From Polyangiaceae bacterium (GTDB taxonomy: Bacteria > Myxococcota_A > Polyangia > Polyangiales > Polyangiaceae), in NCBI GenBank assembly GCA_019637265.1, contig JAHBVY010000001.1:1178001-1242000 (forward strand): a stretch of 64,000 nucleotides of DNA, given 5' to 3'. How positions within the stretch are numbered: position 1 is the first letter of the stretch; each line of letters begins with the position of its first letter. Positions 1 to 8,470 of the stretch are shown here, one piece after another. Under the pieces are notes generated by a model. The model saw only the letters and a list, made by a program, of their open reading frames with translations, was not told the origin of the DNA and did not search any database. The translations under genes and the position numbers were made by a program.

Positions 1-1
1 G

Positions 2-1075
2 AGCGCCGCCTTCCAGCGGGTGCTCCGCGCGAATCGCTTCATCTTGGGTGAAGAGGTGCAGGCGCTCGAGCGGGAGCTCGCGGCCCTCATCCAGGTGCCG
101 CACGCCCTCGGCGTGAGCAGCGGCACCGACGCGCTGATCCTCGCGCTGAAGGCGGCGCGAGTGGGCCCTGGGGATGAGGTCATCACCACCCCGTTCAGCT
201 TCTTCGCCACCATCGGCGCCATCTTGCAAGTCGGCGCGACGCCGCGCTTCGCGGATCTCGAGCCCGGCGGCTTCAACCTGGACCCGAAGCGAGTGGCCGA
301 GAGCATCACCGAGCGCACCCGCGCGGTGCTGTGCGTGCACTTGTTCGGCGCTCCCGCGGCGGCGCGCGAGCTGCGCGCGTTGTGTGACCGAGAGGGCCTC
401 ACCCTGATTGAAGACGCCGCGCAGGCGCTCGGCGCCTCCATCGACGGGCAGCCGGTCGGCAGCTTCGGGCACCTCGGCTGCTTCAGCTTCTTCCCCAGCA
501 AGCCGCTCGGCGGCTTCGGTGACGGGGGGCTCATCAGCACCGCTGACGATGCGCTCGCGGCGCGCTGCCGGCTCCTGCGCGCCCACGGCGCGCCGCGCCC
601 GCACGAGCACCAGCTCTTGGGCGGCAACCACCGGCTGGACGCGCTGCAAGCGGCGCTCCTGCGGGTGAAATTGCCGCACCTCTTCACGTGGCGAGCCGCG
701 CGTGAGGCGCACGCCCGCGCCTATGACGCGGCGTTCATGGGGCGCGCGGGGCTCGCGGTGCCGAGCGCGCCGCCCGGCGCCAGCTCGGCGCACGCCCACC
801 ACACCCTGCGTTTCCTCGCGGAATCACCCGGCGTCCGCGACCGCGCCGCGCAAGGGCTCGCGGCGCGCGGCGTGAGCACCGCCGTTTACTACGCGAAGCC
901 GCTCTACGCGCAGCCGGTGCCCGAGCTCCAGGCCACCCTGCGAGGTGACGAGCCGCGCCGCTGCCCCGAGGCCGAGCGCCGCTGCCAGGAGGTGCTCACG
1001 TTGCCGCTATTCCCCGAGCTCACGACGGAGGAGCGCGAGCGGGTGATCGCGGCCACCTTGGAGCAGCTACGGTGA
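2..1075 (+). CDS. DegT/DnrJ/EryC1/StrS sugar aminotransferase (5' truncated by window edge)
   Basis: This PLP-dependent enzyme would transfer an amino group to a nucleotide-linked keto-sugar for a surface polysaccharide. The frame is open to the left edge, and the translation before the first internal GTG (base 20) already matches family sequence (FQRVLRANRFILG), so the true start lies outside the window. Family landmarks counted from base 20 are GVSSGTDAL near residue 31, EDAAQ near 131 (the Asp binds the pyridine nitrogen) and SFFPSKPLGGFGDGG, whose Lys at about 161 should form the Schiff base. The polysaccharide deacetylase follows 61 bases downstream on the same strand, probably in one operon. 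The exact sugar substrate cannot be told from sequence. Confidence 0.9.
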   Translation, partial: SAAFQRVLRANRFILGEEVQALERELAALIQVPHALGVSSGTDALILALKAARVGPGDEVITTPFSFFATIGAILQVGATPRFADLEPGGFNLDPKRVAESITERTRAVLCVHLFGAPAAARELRALCDREGLTLIEDAAQALGASIDGQPVGSFGHLGCFSFFPSKPLGGFGDGGLISTADDALAARCRLLRAHGAPRPHEHQLLGGNHRLDALQAALLRVKLPHLFTWRAAREAHARAYDAAFMGRAGLAVPSAPPGASSAHAHHTLRFLAESPGVRDRAAQGLAARGVSTAVYYAKPLYAQPVPELQATLRGDEPRRCPEAERRCQEVLTLPLFPELTTEERERVIAATLEQLR

Positions 1076-1136
1076 CGCCCCTCGCTTCGGGCGCTCGAGT
1101 CAGTTACCCTAACTATTCCGTCTTGGGTCCAGGGCG

Positions 1137-2150
1137 ATGACCCCCCAGCGCCTCGCCTCGTTCAACGTCGACCTCGACGAGGTCGGCGAATACTACGCCA
1201 TCCACGGCCTGGGCGCGCCGCCCCCTGCCCTCACGCGCCGCGTGTATGAGCTCGCGCTGCCGCGGCTGCTCCGCTTCGCGGACGCGCTCGAGCTGCCCCT
1301 CACGCTGTTCGTCATCGGCCGCGACCTCGACGCAGTCGAGGCCCGGCGCGCGCTGACGCCCTTCACCTCGCGCGGCGATGAGCTCGGCAATCACAGCCAA
1401 GATCACGCCTACGACCTGAGCCGCCGAAGCGAAGCGGAGCGCCGCGAGCAGCTGATCCATGGCGCGGCCTCCATCGCGCAGCTGACCGGTGAGGCGCCCC
1501 TCGGCTTCCGCGCGCCGGGCTACACCTTGAGCCCCGCGCTGATAGGCGATCTGATCGACCTCGGCTACCGCTACGACTCCTCGCGCTTCGCCTGCCCAGC
1601 TTACTACGCCGCCAAAGCCGCCGTGCTCGCCTGGCAGCGACTGCGAGGGCGCCGGAGCGCTTCCGTCCTCGACCACCCCCGCGTGCTCCTCACGCCCGCC
1701 CTGCCGCACCGCCTCGAGCAAGCTCACTCGGACGGACCCATGCCGGGGGGCGCCCTCCCTGCGAAGAGCGCGCTCCAAGAGCTCCCCATCACCGTCACCC
1801 GCGGGCTGCGGCTGCCCTTCATCGGGACCAGCCTGGCGCTCCTGGGCCGCTCACCGCTCGGCGCGGCGCCCGCCCTGTGGCTCACCCGGCAAGTGGAGGG
1901 GCTCCCCTTCGTCAACCTCTCGCTCCACGGGCTCGATTTCCTGGACGCTCAGGATGGCCTGAGCGCGCTGAGCCAAAGTCAGCCTGACTTGCGCATCCCC
2001 TGGCAGCGCAAGGCAGCGACCTTCACGGCGGTGGTCCAGCGGCTGCGGGGGCGCGGCTACCAGTTCCACACCTTGGCGCAGGTGGCCGACCGATTCCGCA
2101 CGGATACGCTGGAGGTCAACTCCCGGACACTACCAATTCCATACGGATAA
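1137..2150 (+). CDS. polysaccharide deacetylase family protein (NodB-like)
   Basis: This is predicted to remove N- or O-acetyl groups from an exported or lipid-linked glycan. NodB-type motifs appear in order: FNVDLDE near residue 9 (the catalytic and metal Asp pair), NHSQDH near 85 (metal-binding His-x-x-x-His), GFRAPGYT near 121 (the Arg-x-Pro-Gly-Tyr motif), YDSSRF near 144, and a late LSLHGLDF carrying the final conserved His. No signal peptide is visible, as in deacetylases of exopolysaccharide loci. The last codons (TLPIPYG-stop) are encoded by the first copy of a palindromic repeat, so the C-terminus may be repeat-derived. The ATG is preceded by a dyad-like GTCAGTTACCCTAAC at about 1100. 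Confidence 0.85.
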   Translation: MTPQRLASFNVDLDEVGEYYAIHGLGAPPPALTRRVYELALPRLLRFADALELPLTLFVIGRDLDAVEARRALTPFTSRGDELGNHSQDHAYDLSRRSEAERREQLIHGAASIAQLTGEAPLGFRAPGYTLSPALIGDLIDLGYRYDSSRFACPAYYAAKAAVLAWQRLRGRRSASVLDHPRVLLTPALPHRLEQAHSDGPMPGGALPAKSALQELPITVTRGLRLPFIGTSLALLGRSPLGAAPALWLTRQVEGLPFVNLSLHGLDFLDAQDGLSALSQSQPDLRIPWQRKAATFTAVVQRLRGRGYQFHTLAQVADRFRTDTLEVNSRTLPIPYG

Positions 2151-2272
2151 TACGCCGGGCGCCTTCGTCGGGATGCTACCAATTCCATATGGATAATACG
2201 TCGCCATCCTGGCCGCCCGGAGCAGGGCGCCTTACTCCGCCAGGACGCTACTGATTCCATATGGATAATACA
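2130..2272. repeat. three-copy palindromic repeat in a convergent intergenic region
   Basis: Three copies of a roughly 25-base unit start at 2130, 2176 and 2248. Copies 2 and 3 carry the perfect ten-base palindrome TCCATATGGA followed by TAATAC; copy 1 has one change (TCCATACGGA). A GC-rich flank beginning GGGCGCCTT precedes copies 2 and 3. The array lies between the 3' ends of two convergent genes, and copy 1 supplies the stop codon of the deacetylase. It is much more AT-rich than its surroundings. Function is unknown. Confidence 0.8.
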
Positions 2273-2279
2273 TCGGGAG

Positions 2280-2951
2280 TCAGTTCTCCGGGACGTCCGT
2301 GTTCCTCACCTTGACCCGGAGCGCGACCTGCACGTCCACTGGGATCTCAGTCGAGTCCGCCTCCGACTTCGCCCACTTGGTCTTGCCATAGTAAGAGACC
2401 TCAAACTCGGTCCCTTGCGCGTCCACCTGGGCGCGCCTCACCCACAGCTTGCCGGTCAGGTGGCTGTGGACGTGCGGGAACTTCGGGGGCTGGAGCGCCA
2501 CCCCGCTGGTGGCCGAGCGCCCCTCGTGGACGATGTCGAACACGCCGGGCGTGAGGCCGCCCTCGTCGTAGCGAGCGAAATCGGCGCTGGCCATGCCACC
2601 GTTTTGGCTCTCACAGCCCTCCGTGGCGATCGTCGCGCGCCGCATCCCAACCGAGTGATAGGACGAAGCCTCGGCGACCTTGGTGCAGGAGCGGTCGTAA
2701 CCCTCCCAACCCTCCCCGCTGACCACCACGCGGACGGTGTTGGCCCCCTCCGGGATGGGCAGGAACTTCTCGGGATCTGGGTTCTCGTTGAAGTCCTTCG
2801 CGCCCTGAGCGCCTGGCGCGGCGCCGGCTCCCGCGCCCTTGGCGCGCGCTTGGTAGCGCTCAAAGGCTTCACAGCCTGACAGGCCAACCAAGAGGCAGAG
2901 GAGCGAGGAGCCTAGGATGAGCCTCGTGGGCCCGATGCGCTTGCGATTCAT
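2280..2951 (-). CDS. putative lipoprotein, unknown function
   Basis: The protein has a charged N-terminus (MNRKR), a hydrophobic stretch and a lipobox (LSGC, Cys at about residue 27), so it should be a lipid-anchored envelope protein of about 220 residues. A low-complexity Ala/Gly/Lys segment follows the Cys as a linker. The body is mostly polar and beta-like, with two further Cys residues (DRSCT and TEGCES) that could form a disulfide. I do not recognise a domain. It is convergent with the deacetylase and lies downstream of the glutathione transferase on the same strand, with a gap of about 95 bases. Confidence 0.7.
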   Translation of the reverse strand: MNRKRIGPTRLILGSSLLCLLVGLSGCEAFERYQARAKGAGAGAAPGAQGAKDFNENPDPEKFLPIPEGANTVRVVVSGEGWEGYDRSCTKVAEASSYHSVGMRRATIATEGCESQNGGMASADFARYDEGGLTPGVFDIVHEGRSATSGVALQPPKFPHVHSHLTGKLWVRRAQVDAQGTEFEVSYYGKTKWAKSEADSTEIPVDVQVALRVKVRNTDVPEN

Positions 2952-3045
2952 CAGGGCGCGGAGGGTGTCACAGGCGGCTCATCGAGAGCAACCTCGGTCG
3001 CCCAACACCTCCCCGCACCCCAGCGTCACACTGCGCGCGCCTCCC

Positions 3046-3666
3046 TCAACCGACCCCGTGCTCCTGGCCCACCGCGGCGTTCTTCGCCTCCGCGCGCTGC
3101 GAGGCTTCACGCGCCGTCAGGCGCCCGACGTATTCGGTGAACGCCGGGCGCGCCTCGATCATCTTGAACTCCAGCATGTAGCCCAAGGTGCCACCCAGGA
3201 TGACGTCCGCCATGCTGAAGCGGTCACCGAGCAAGTAAGGACCCGGGGTCACCGCGGCCTCCAGGCTCCGCAGCATCGACTCGAAGTCGCCCCAGCCCGC
3301 GTTGCTCGGCTTGTAGTCCCAGTTGCTCATCTTCGACATCGCGGCCGGCTCCACCACGGAGGGCGCGAAGAGCGCCCAGCGGAAGTAAGTGCCGCGCGCC
3401 GGGTCATCGAGCGCGGGCGCCAAGCGCCCGGCAGCGTAGCGATCCGCCAAGTAGAGCCCAATCGCGGCGCCTTCGGTGATCAGCAGCTCACCGTCCTTCA
3501 AGAGCGGCAGCTTACCCATCGGGTTCATCGCCAAGAACTCGGGTGTCTTCTGCGACCCAGCGTACAAGTCAGTGTACTCGAGCTCGTAAGGGACACCGAC
3601 TTCTTCGAGCATCCAAACGACGTTCGCGGCGCGGCTATGGGGGTGGTGATAAAGGACGATGGACAT
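3046..3666 (-). CDS. glutathione S-transferase family protein
   Basis: The 206-residue protein has the usual two-part layout: an N-terminal thioredoxin-like domain (MSIVLYHHPHSRAANVVWML, then NPMGKLPLL with the cis-Pro, then ITEGAAIGLYL, where the Glu-Gly pair resembles the ES glutathione-binding motif) and a helical C-terminal domain ending in the N-capping box FSMADVILGGTL. The frame continues upstream, but this ATG is preferred because AGAGGA lies eight bases before it and the fold begins at once. The gene is divergent from the WYL regulator; the operator between them suggests shared control. The substrate is unknown. Confidence 0.88.
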   Translation of the reverse strand: MSIVLYHHPHSRAANVVWMLEEVGVPYELEYTDLYAGSQKTPEFLAMNPMGKLPLLKDGELLITEGAAIGLYLADRYAAGRLAPALDDPARGTYFRWALFAPSVVEPAAMSKMSNWDYKPSNAGWGDFESMLRSLEAAVTPGPYLLGDRFSMADVILGGTLGYMLEFKMIEARPAFTEYVGRLTAREASQRAEAKNAAVGQEHGVG

Positions 3667-3756
3667 GACGGCTCCTCTGAAGGGGACGCCTGGCCCGCTG
3701 GCCCCAGGAGCGAGGCACCGCGGGTGACGGCGTAGTCCGCTCACTATCCTGAATTG

Positions 3757-3773
3757 AGGACAGTTTCTGTCCT
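3757..3773. promoter_or_regulatory. inverted-repeat operator between GST and WYL regulator genes
   Basis: AGGACAG and CTGTCCT form a perfect seven-base inverted repeat around TTT, in the 129-base gap between two divergent starts and 22 bases before the regulator GTG. Position and symmetry suggest autoregulation by the WYL protein and co-control of the glutathione transferase gene. The motif resembles the CTGNCAG-type operators of YafY-like regulators. Confidence 0.65.
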
Positions 3774-3795
3774 TGATTCGCGCTAGCTTCGCAGG

Positions 3796-4776
3796 GTGCT
3801 CGAGACGTCCGCGCGCCTCCTACGCCTGCTCACCACGCTCCAAGGTCGCCGCCATTGGGCAGGCGCGGAGCTCGCGGAGCGGCTCGAGGTCACGCCTCGC
3901 ACGCTGCGCCGCGACGTCGATCGGCTGCGCTCCCTCGGCTACGCCGTGCAAGCGTTCTCCGGCCCGGGCGGCGGCTACCAGCTCGGCACCGGGAGCGAGC
4001 TGCCACCGCTGCTCTTGAGCGACGACGAGGCGGTCGCGGTCTCCGTCGCCTTGCGCAGCGCCACCGACACCTTCACCGGCGTGAGCGACGCGGCGATGTC
4101 GGCGCTGGTCAAGCTCTCCCAACTGCTCCCGAAGCGCCTGAAGCGCCGCGTGACCGCGCTTCAAGCCATGACCGTCTCCGTCGGCGGCGCCCCCGTGGTC
4201 CCGGCGGATTTGCTCGTCACCCTGGCCAGCGCCTGTCGCGACCACGAGCTCGCGCGGTTCGAGTACACCGCTCGCGGAGGCGCGCCCCAGGTGCGCCGAG
4301 TGGAGCCCATCCGCTTGGCTCACGCCGGCGCGCGGCGATGGTACCTGGTGGCCTGGGACCTCGACCGCGAGGCCCTCAGAACTTTCCGCGTGGATAAATT
4401 GAGCGCCCTGAGCGTGGGCCCCCGCTTCACCCCGCGCCCGCTACCTGAAGATCTCGAGCGCCACATCGCCGAGTCCGTCGCGGGCGGCGTCCACACCTAC
4501 CGCGCCCGCTTCCGCCTGAGCGGCTCCTTCGAAGCGCTCGCGAGCCGCATTCCTAGCTGGCTCGGGGCGCTGGAGCGCGAGAGCGAAGACACCTCGATCC
4601 TCACCGTCAACGCCGAGACCGCCAACGGGATCGCGAGCTTGATCGTTTTATGGGGGTTTGGCTTCGAGCTGCTCGGCACCGTCGATGGCGCCGGGACGGA
4701 GGAAGTCGCACAGGCGCTCGAAGCCGCCGCCACTCGCCTCCAAGCCGGCGCGCGCACGTTGGCCAGCGCGCGCTAG
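3796..4776 (+). CDS. HTH/WYL-domain transcriptional regulator (YafY family)
   Basis: Residues 1-60 form a DeoR-like winged helix-turn-helix (LAERLEVTPRTLRRDVDRLR, then the wing YAVQAFSGPGGGYQL). A WYL domain follows with ARRWYLVAWDLDREALRTFRVDK near residues 179-200; it contains the Trp-Tyr-Leu triplet and the downstream arginines thought to bind a ligand or nucleic acid. A WCX-type C-terminal segment completes the 326 residues, the normal family length. The GTG start is accepted because it begins the DNA-binding domain; no strong ribosome binding site is visible. The divergent GST gene and the intervening operator indicate a local detoxification or stress switch. Confidence 0.9.
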   Translation: MLETSARLLRLLTTLQGRRHWAGAELAERLEVTPRTLRRDVDRLRSLGYAVQAFSGPGGGYQLGTGSELPPLLLSDDEAVAVSVALRSATDTFTGVSDAAMSALVKLSQLLPKRLKRRVTALQAMTVSVGGAPVVPADLLVTLASACRDHELARFEYTARGGAPQVRRVEPIRLAHAGARRWYLVAWDLDREALRTFRVDKLSALSVGPRFTPRPLPEDLERHIAESVAGGVHTYRARFRLSGSFEALASRIPSWLGALERESEDTSILTVNAETANGIASLIVLWGFGFELLGTVDGAGTEEVAQALEAAATRLQAGARTLASAR

Positions 4777-4856
4777 GATCCGCGCGGCCCTCACCACCCC
4801 CGGGTCGCTGACATCATCCCCGAAGACCCCGCCGTCAAACCTGCTACGAGGGCGAG

Positions 4857-5621
4857 ATGCGTCTAGACCTGAACCGGCTCTCCCCGCTGCTGCGGGATCG
4901 CCTGCAGCGGCTCGGCCGTCGCCTCGGCCTCGAGGTCAAGATCAGCGGCCCCCGCTCTCGTGCCGACCTCCGCCTCGCGTACTTCCTTCGAGAGCGTGAG
5001 GTCGACGTCGTCCTGGACGTGGGCGCCAACCGGGGGCAGTTCGCTCAGGAGCTCTTCGGCGCGGGGTACCGCGCCCGAGTCGTCTCGTTCGAGCCCCAAC
5101 CAGGCGCTCACCAGGAGCTGACCGACGCGGCGGCGGCGGCGCCGTTCGATTGGCAGGTCCCACCCGCGGTCGCGCTGAGTGACGCCAACGGTTCGGCGAC
5201 CTTCCTGGTCGCGGCGGCCGATACCACCAGCTCACTACTCCCACCCACCGACGCGCTGGTGGAGATGTACGGCGCGGCGAAGACCGCGCGGGAGATCGAG
5301 GTGCGGACCGCGCGCTTGGATGACATCGCGCACGAGCACCTCACGGAGAAAAGCCGCGGGTTCCTCAAGCTGGACGTGCAGGGGGCGGAGATGCAGGTCA
5401 TCAGCGGTGGGCTGAAGACGACCGCTCGGATGTTGGGGGTCCTGGTCGAAGTCTGTCTCGATGAGCTCTACGTCGGTCAGAGTCGGCTGCATGACATCAT
5501 GAGCACCCTAGCTGGCCAGGGATTCGAGTTGCACGACGTCACCCCCGCCTTCCGCGACCCGAGGACCCTCAAGCTGAGCGCGATCGATCTGCTCTACATG
5601 AGGCCCGTGACCGACGCCTGA
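4857..5621 (+). CDS. FkbM family methyltransferase
   Basis: This is a SAM-dependent methyltransferase of the FkbM type, often found in glycan clusters where it O-methylates a sugar. Motif I is VVLDVGANRGQF near residue 51, a post-I acidic residue follows in VVSFEPQPG, and the family signature FLKLDVQGAE lies near residue 168. The length of 254 residues is typical. The upstream sequence ends GAGGGCGAG just before the ATG, a plausible ribosome binding site. The gene stands alone, with the WYL regulator upstream and a convergent polymerase gene downstream. The acceptor is unknown. Confidence 0.88.
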   Translation: MRLDLNRLSPLLRDRLQRLGRRLGLEVKISGPRSRADLRLAYFLREREVDVVLDVGANRGQFAQELFGAGYRARVVSFEPQPGAHQELTDAAAAAPFDWQVPPAVALSDANGSATFLVAAADTTSSLLPPTDALVEMYGAAKTAREIEVRTARLDDIAHEHLTEKSRGFLKLDVQGAEMQVISGGLKTTARMLGVLVEVCLDELYVGQSRLHDIMSTLAGQGFELHDVTPAFRDPRTLKLSAIDLLYMRPVTDA

Positions 5622-5746
5622 TGGACAGCACGCAGCTCGACGTGCTGCTGCAGCCAGCACCCCGCGAGCGGTCGAACGCCGGTCAGGGCTCCGTGTAACG
5701 AACCGGGGCGCTCACGCGCTTCATCAGCAGGACGTCCTACCCACGC

Positions 5747-8347
5747 TCAGCGCGGCTCGACCAGCCCCGTCAGGCGCTCCAGCTCGCGCGCGAGCGCCGC
5801 GTCGCCCGGGTGGATCTGACGCTGGCGGCTGATGATGCGGTAAGCGTCGCTCACGCGGCCTGCCGCTTCGGCGGCGCGGGCGGCGGTGAGCCAGCTCTCC
5901 AAGGTGTCGAGCTCCTCAGCGGCGCGACGGAGGAGGCGCCAGCGCGCCTCGAGCTGACTCGGGTCCGTGAAGAGCGCCGCGAGCTGGGTCGCGAGCGCTC
6001 CGCACTCGGCGCGTGACAGGCAACCCTCGGCGAGCACCTGCTCCGCCACCTCACGCGCTCCATCCGGGCTCACTCTGAGCGCCAACTGCACCGCGAGCCT
6101 CGAACAGGCTCCAGGCTGAGGCAGGCGGCGGCAGGCAGCCAGCTCCGTGGTCGCGCGCTCCAGGTCGTCTTCAGCCAGCGCGAGCTGAGCGCGCAGCACG
6201 TGCGCGCTCACGCGATGGGACTCAGCCTTGCCTAGCACGTCCATATGATGGACCAGCTCCTCACGGCAGGCGGTGAGCCGCTCCGCGCAGCGCCCCTTCA
6301 CCCCGATGGACCACTCAGCGAACAGCTCGCGCGCCAGGGCCGCGCGCGCTTGAGCCAGGTCAGGGGCCTGCTCGAGCGCCTCGCGCAGGAAGCGCTCACG
6401 CGGCGCCCCCTCGAGCCCCATCGCCAGCGCGAGCAGCACGCGCGCGCGGTTACGCTCCTTGGGGACCGCCTGACGCAGCACCTCTGGGTCACGACTCAGG
6501 CGCAGCGCCCGCGCGGTGCCGGCCTGCACCAAGTCATCGTGGAGCTCCATGGCCAACCGAAGCTCGAGCAGCGCCTGACCCCGCCGCCCCTTCGCGATCA
6601 GCACGTCGGCCACCAGCAGGTGGGTGCGGCCGTTGTTCATCCCGCGCTCGAGGGCGCGCTGGAGCCAGGGCATCGGGTCTTCCCCGGCGCGCAGCGCCGC
6701 GAGCGCGCCCACCCGACTGAAGTACGGTTCCGCGGGGAAACGCAGCATGGCCTGGCGCAGCCGCGCGCGCACCGCCCCACCTTGGGCGTAGGCTTGGTGC
6801 ACCGCCGCGCGCTCTTGGATCAAGGTGGTGGGCCCAGCCACCACCGTCAGCGCGAGCAGCGCCACCCCCAGCAACACCACCAGCGCCGCGCGGAGGCGCG
6901 CCCAGCGCGCCGCGCGCGATGTCTGAGCGCCATCAGGGGGCGATCCGTCGCTCGCTGCCACGTCACGTGACGCCTCCGTCGGCCGCGCCCCCCCTGACCA
7001 CGCCGCGCCCATCAAGGTGAAGAAGAGCACGCTCACCCCAGGCACCTCGAACGAGAGGTCCACCAGGTTCTGGAGCGTGAGCGCCAAGAGCGCGCCCAAC
7101 ACCGCAGAGCGCGCTCCGAAACCACGCCGGAGCTTGGGCAAGAGCCGCCACCCGGCGTACGCGAAGCCCAAGAAGGCGCTCACCGCCACCGGCACGCCCC
7201 ACTCGCTCAGCCACTGCACGGGGAAGTTCTCGGCGTACTCGGCGCTCACGTCGCGGGGAGCCATGACGTAGGCGTGAAACGCGCTGCCAAACCCCCCGCG
7301 CCCGACGCCGAAGGCGCCATGATCGCTCATCAGCCCACGCGAGGCCTCGAGCAACGCCAGCTTGCCCAACTCCGGATCCAAGAGGGGCTGCAGCGCGACC
7401 CAGCCCATCGTCAGTCCACCGAATAATAGCCCCAGCACCACGATCCCAAACGCCGCCCCGCGCCGCCGCGCCTCACGCGCCTGGCGCGCGCCCCACAGGT
7501 ACCAGAGCGCCGAGGCGCCGAGGCCGAGCAGCAGCGCGCTGATGCCCCCACGGGAGCCCGTCGCGAGCGTCCCTGCGGCGCAAAGCATCGACGCCAACCG
7601 AATCGGCCACCTCGGCAGGCGCTCCCGCTTCGAGAGCAAGAGCCCCAAGCCCGAGAACACGCCGAGGCTCAGGTAGCCAGCCAGGTTGTTCGAGTTGAGC
7701 AGCGGCCCCACCGAAAAACGACCCACCTCGAAGCTCGGCTGATACAGTCCATAAACCTTACTAATACCTATCAGCCCGTGGACGAGCGTCGTCAACGAGA
7801 CGACCGAAGCCGCCACCAAGCCCAGGCCGAGGCACGCCTCGATCCCGAAGCGACGGCTCGACTGGTACCCGGCCCAGAGCGCCATGGCGTAGGTGAAGCC
7901 ATGCACGCTGGCCAAGAGCGACTGCGCGGGGGCGAGGGAGGTGCTGGCGTAACGTGGCGCCGCCTCACCCAGCGGCAATAGCGCGCGGGTCCACACGTCG
8001 GCGTTGGTGGGCGCGATGGCGCGCAGCCACTCGAGCGGCAGCGGCAGCGCCGAGAGCGCCGTGTACGCCGAGAGCGCGAGCCACAGCCAGGCCGGGAATG
8101 GCAGCTTCCCTGACGTACTGACCAGCAGCGACGCGCCGAGCAAGACCCCCATCAGCCCCACGATGAGCCCGGGCACCGGGTGCACCGAGCCCAGCATCAG
8201 GGCGGAGCCCAGCACCAAGAGCGCGAGCACCCACAGCACGGCCTTCGGGGCCCACCGCGGGCGCGATGGGCCGAGCCCTGTGACGCCCGAACGCCCACCC
8301 GCCCGCCGCCTGGCTCGCGGCGCCAGTTTAGCGTGGTGCTGCTCCAC
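5747..8347 (-). CDS. O-antigen ligase/polymerase-like membrane protein with C-terminal TPR region
   Basis: The first 470 or so residues are strongly hydrophobic with about ten to eleven membrane spans and a large periplasmic loop holding GRGGFGSAFHAY, as in Wzy/WaaL-type O-antigen ligases. TGSRGGISALLLGLG near residue 265 matches the conserved segment of the Wzy_C family. After a last membrane span (LVVLLGVALLALTVVAG), the roughly 340 C-terminal residues are Ala/Leu/Arg-rich helices resembling TPR repeats, a known architecture for long members of this family. It probably polymerises or ligates repeat units at the periplasmic face. The start is GTG. It follows the SUMF1-like gene on the same strand. 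Confidence 0.82.
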   Translation of the reverse strand: MEQHHAKLAPRARRRAGGRSGVTGLGPSRPRWAPKAVLWVLALLVLGSALMLGSVHPVPGLIVGLMGVLLGASLLVSTSGKLPFPAWLWLALSAYTALSALPLPLEWLRAIAPTNADVWTRALLPLGEAAPRYASTSLAPAQSLLASVHGFTYAMALWAGYQSSRRFGIEACLGLGLVAASVVSLTTLVHGLIGISKVYGLYQPSFEVGRFSVGPLLNSNNLAGYLSLGVFSGLGLLLSKRERLPRWPIRLASMLCAAGTLATGSRGGISALLLGLGASALWYLWGARQAREARRRGAAFGIVVLGLLFGGLTMGWVALQPLLDPELGKLALLEASRGLMSDHGAFGVGRGGFGSAFHAYVMAPRDVSAEYAENFPVQWLSEWGVPVAVSAFLGFAYAGWRLLPKLRRGFGARSAVLGALLALTLQNLVDLSFEVPGVSVLFFTLMGAAWSGGARPTEASRDVAASDGSPPDGAQTSRAARWARLRAALVVLLGVALLALTVVAGPTTLIQERAAVHQAYAQGGAVRARLRQAMLRFPAEPYFSRVGALAALRAGEDPMPWLQRALERGMNNGRTHLLVADVLIAKGRRGQALLELRLAMELHDDLVQAGTARALRLSRDPEVLRQAVPKERNRARVLLALAMGLEGAPRERFLREALEQAPDLAQARAALARELFAEWSIGVKGRCAERLTACREELVHHMDVLGKAESHRVSAHVLRAQLALAEDDLERATTELAACRRLPQPGACSRLAVQLALRVSPDGAREVAEQVLAEGCLSRAECGALATQLAALFTDPSQLEARWRLLRRAAEELDTLESWLTAARAAEAAGRVSDAYRIISRQRQIHPGDAALARELERLTGLVEPR

Positions 8348-8424
8348 GTTCGGGGCTCTAGGTAGTCAGCTCAGGCAACGAATACGACGCGCAGCGCGGA
8401 CGAACCGAGCTCACCGCGGCCCGC

Positions 8425-8457
8425 GAGCCTGATCTGGACGAGCGCCCGATCAGGCTC
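8425..8457. other. perfect 10-bp hairpin between two minus-strand genes
   Basis: GAGCCTGATC and GATCAGGCTC are perfect inverted arms around a 13-base loop in the 123-base gap after the SUMF1-like gene. No T-run follows on either strand, so it is not a canonical intrinsic terminator. It could stabilise or process the mRNA between the two genes. Confidence 0.5.
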
Positions 8458-8470
8458 ACGTCGTGCACCG

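Noticed and set aside
2130..2272. Short regularly spaced repeats that might be a CRISPR array
   Set aside because: Only three copies, unequal spacing (46 and 72 bases), a palindromic core and no cas genes nearby.
4645..4665. GGGGGTTTGG in the WYL regulator gene as a family B copy
   Set aside because: Lacks the GACGG-ACCGC part and lies in normal coding sequence.
6968..6977. GTCACGTGAC palindrome as a regulatory site
   Set aside because: Ten-base palindrome inside the polymerase coding region with no supporting context.
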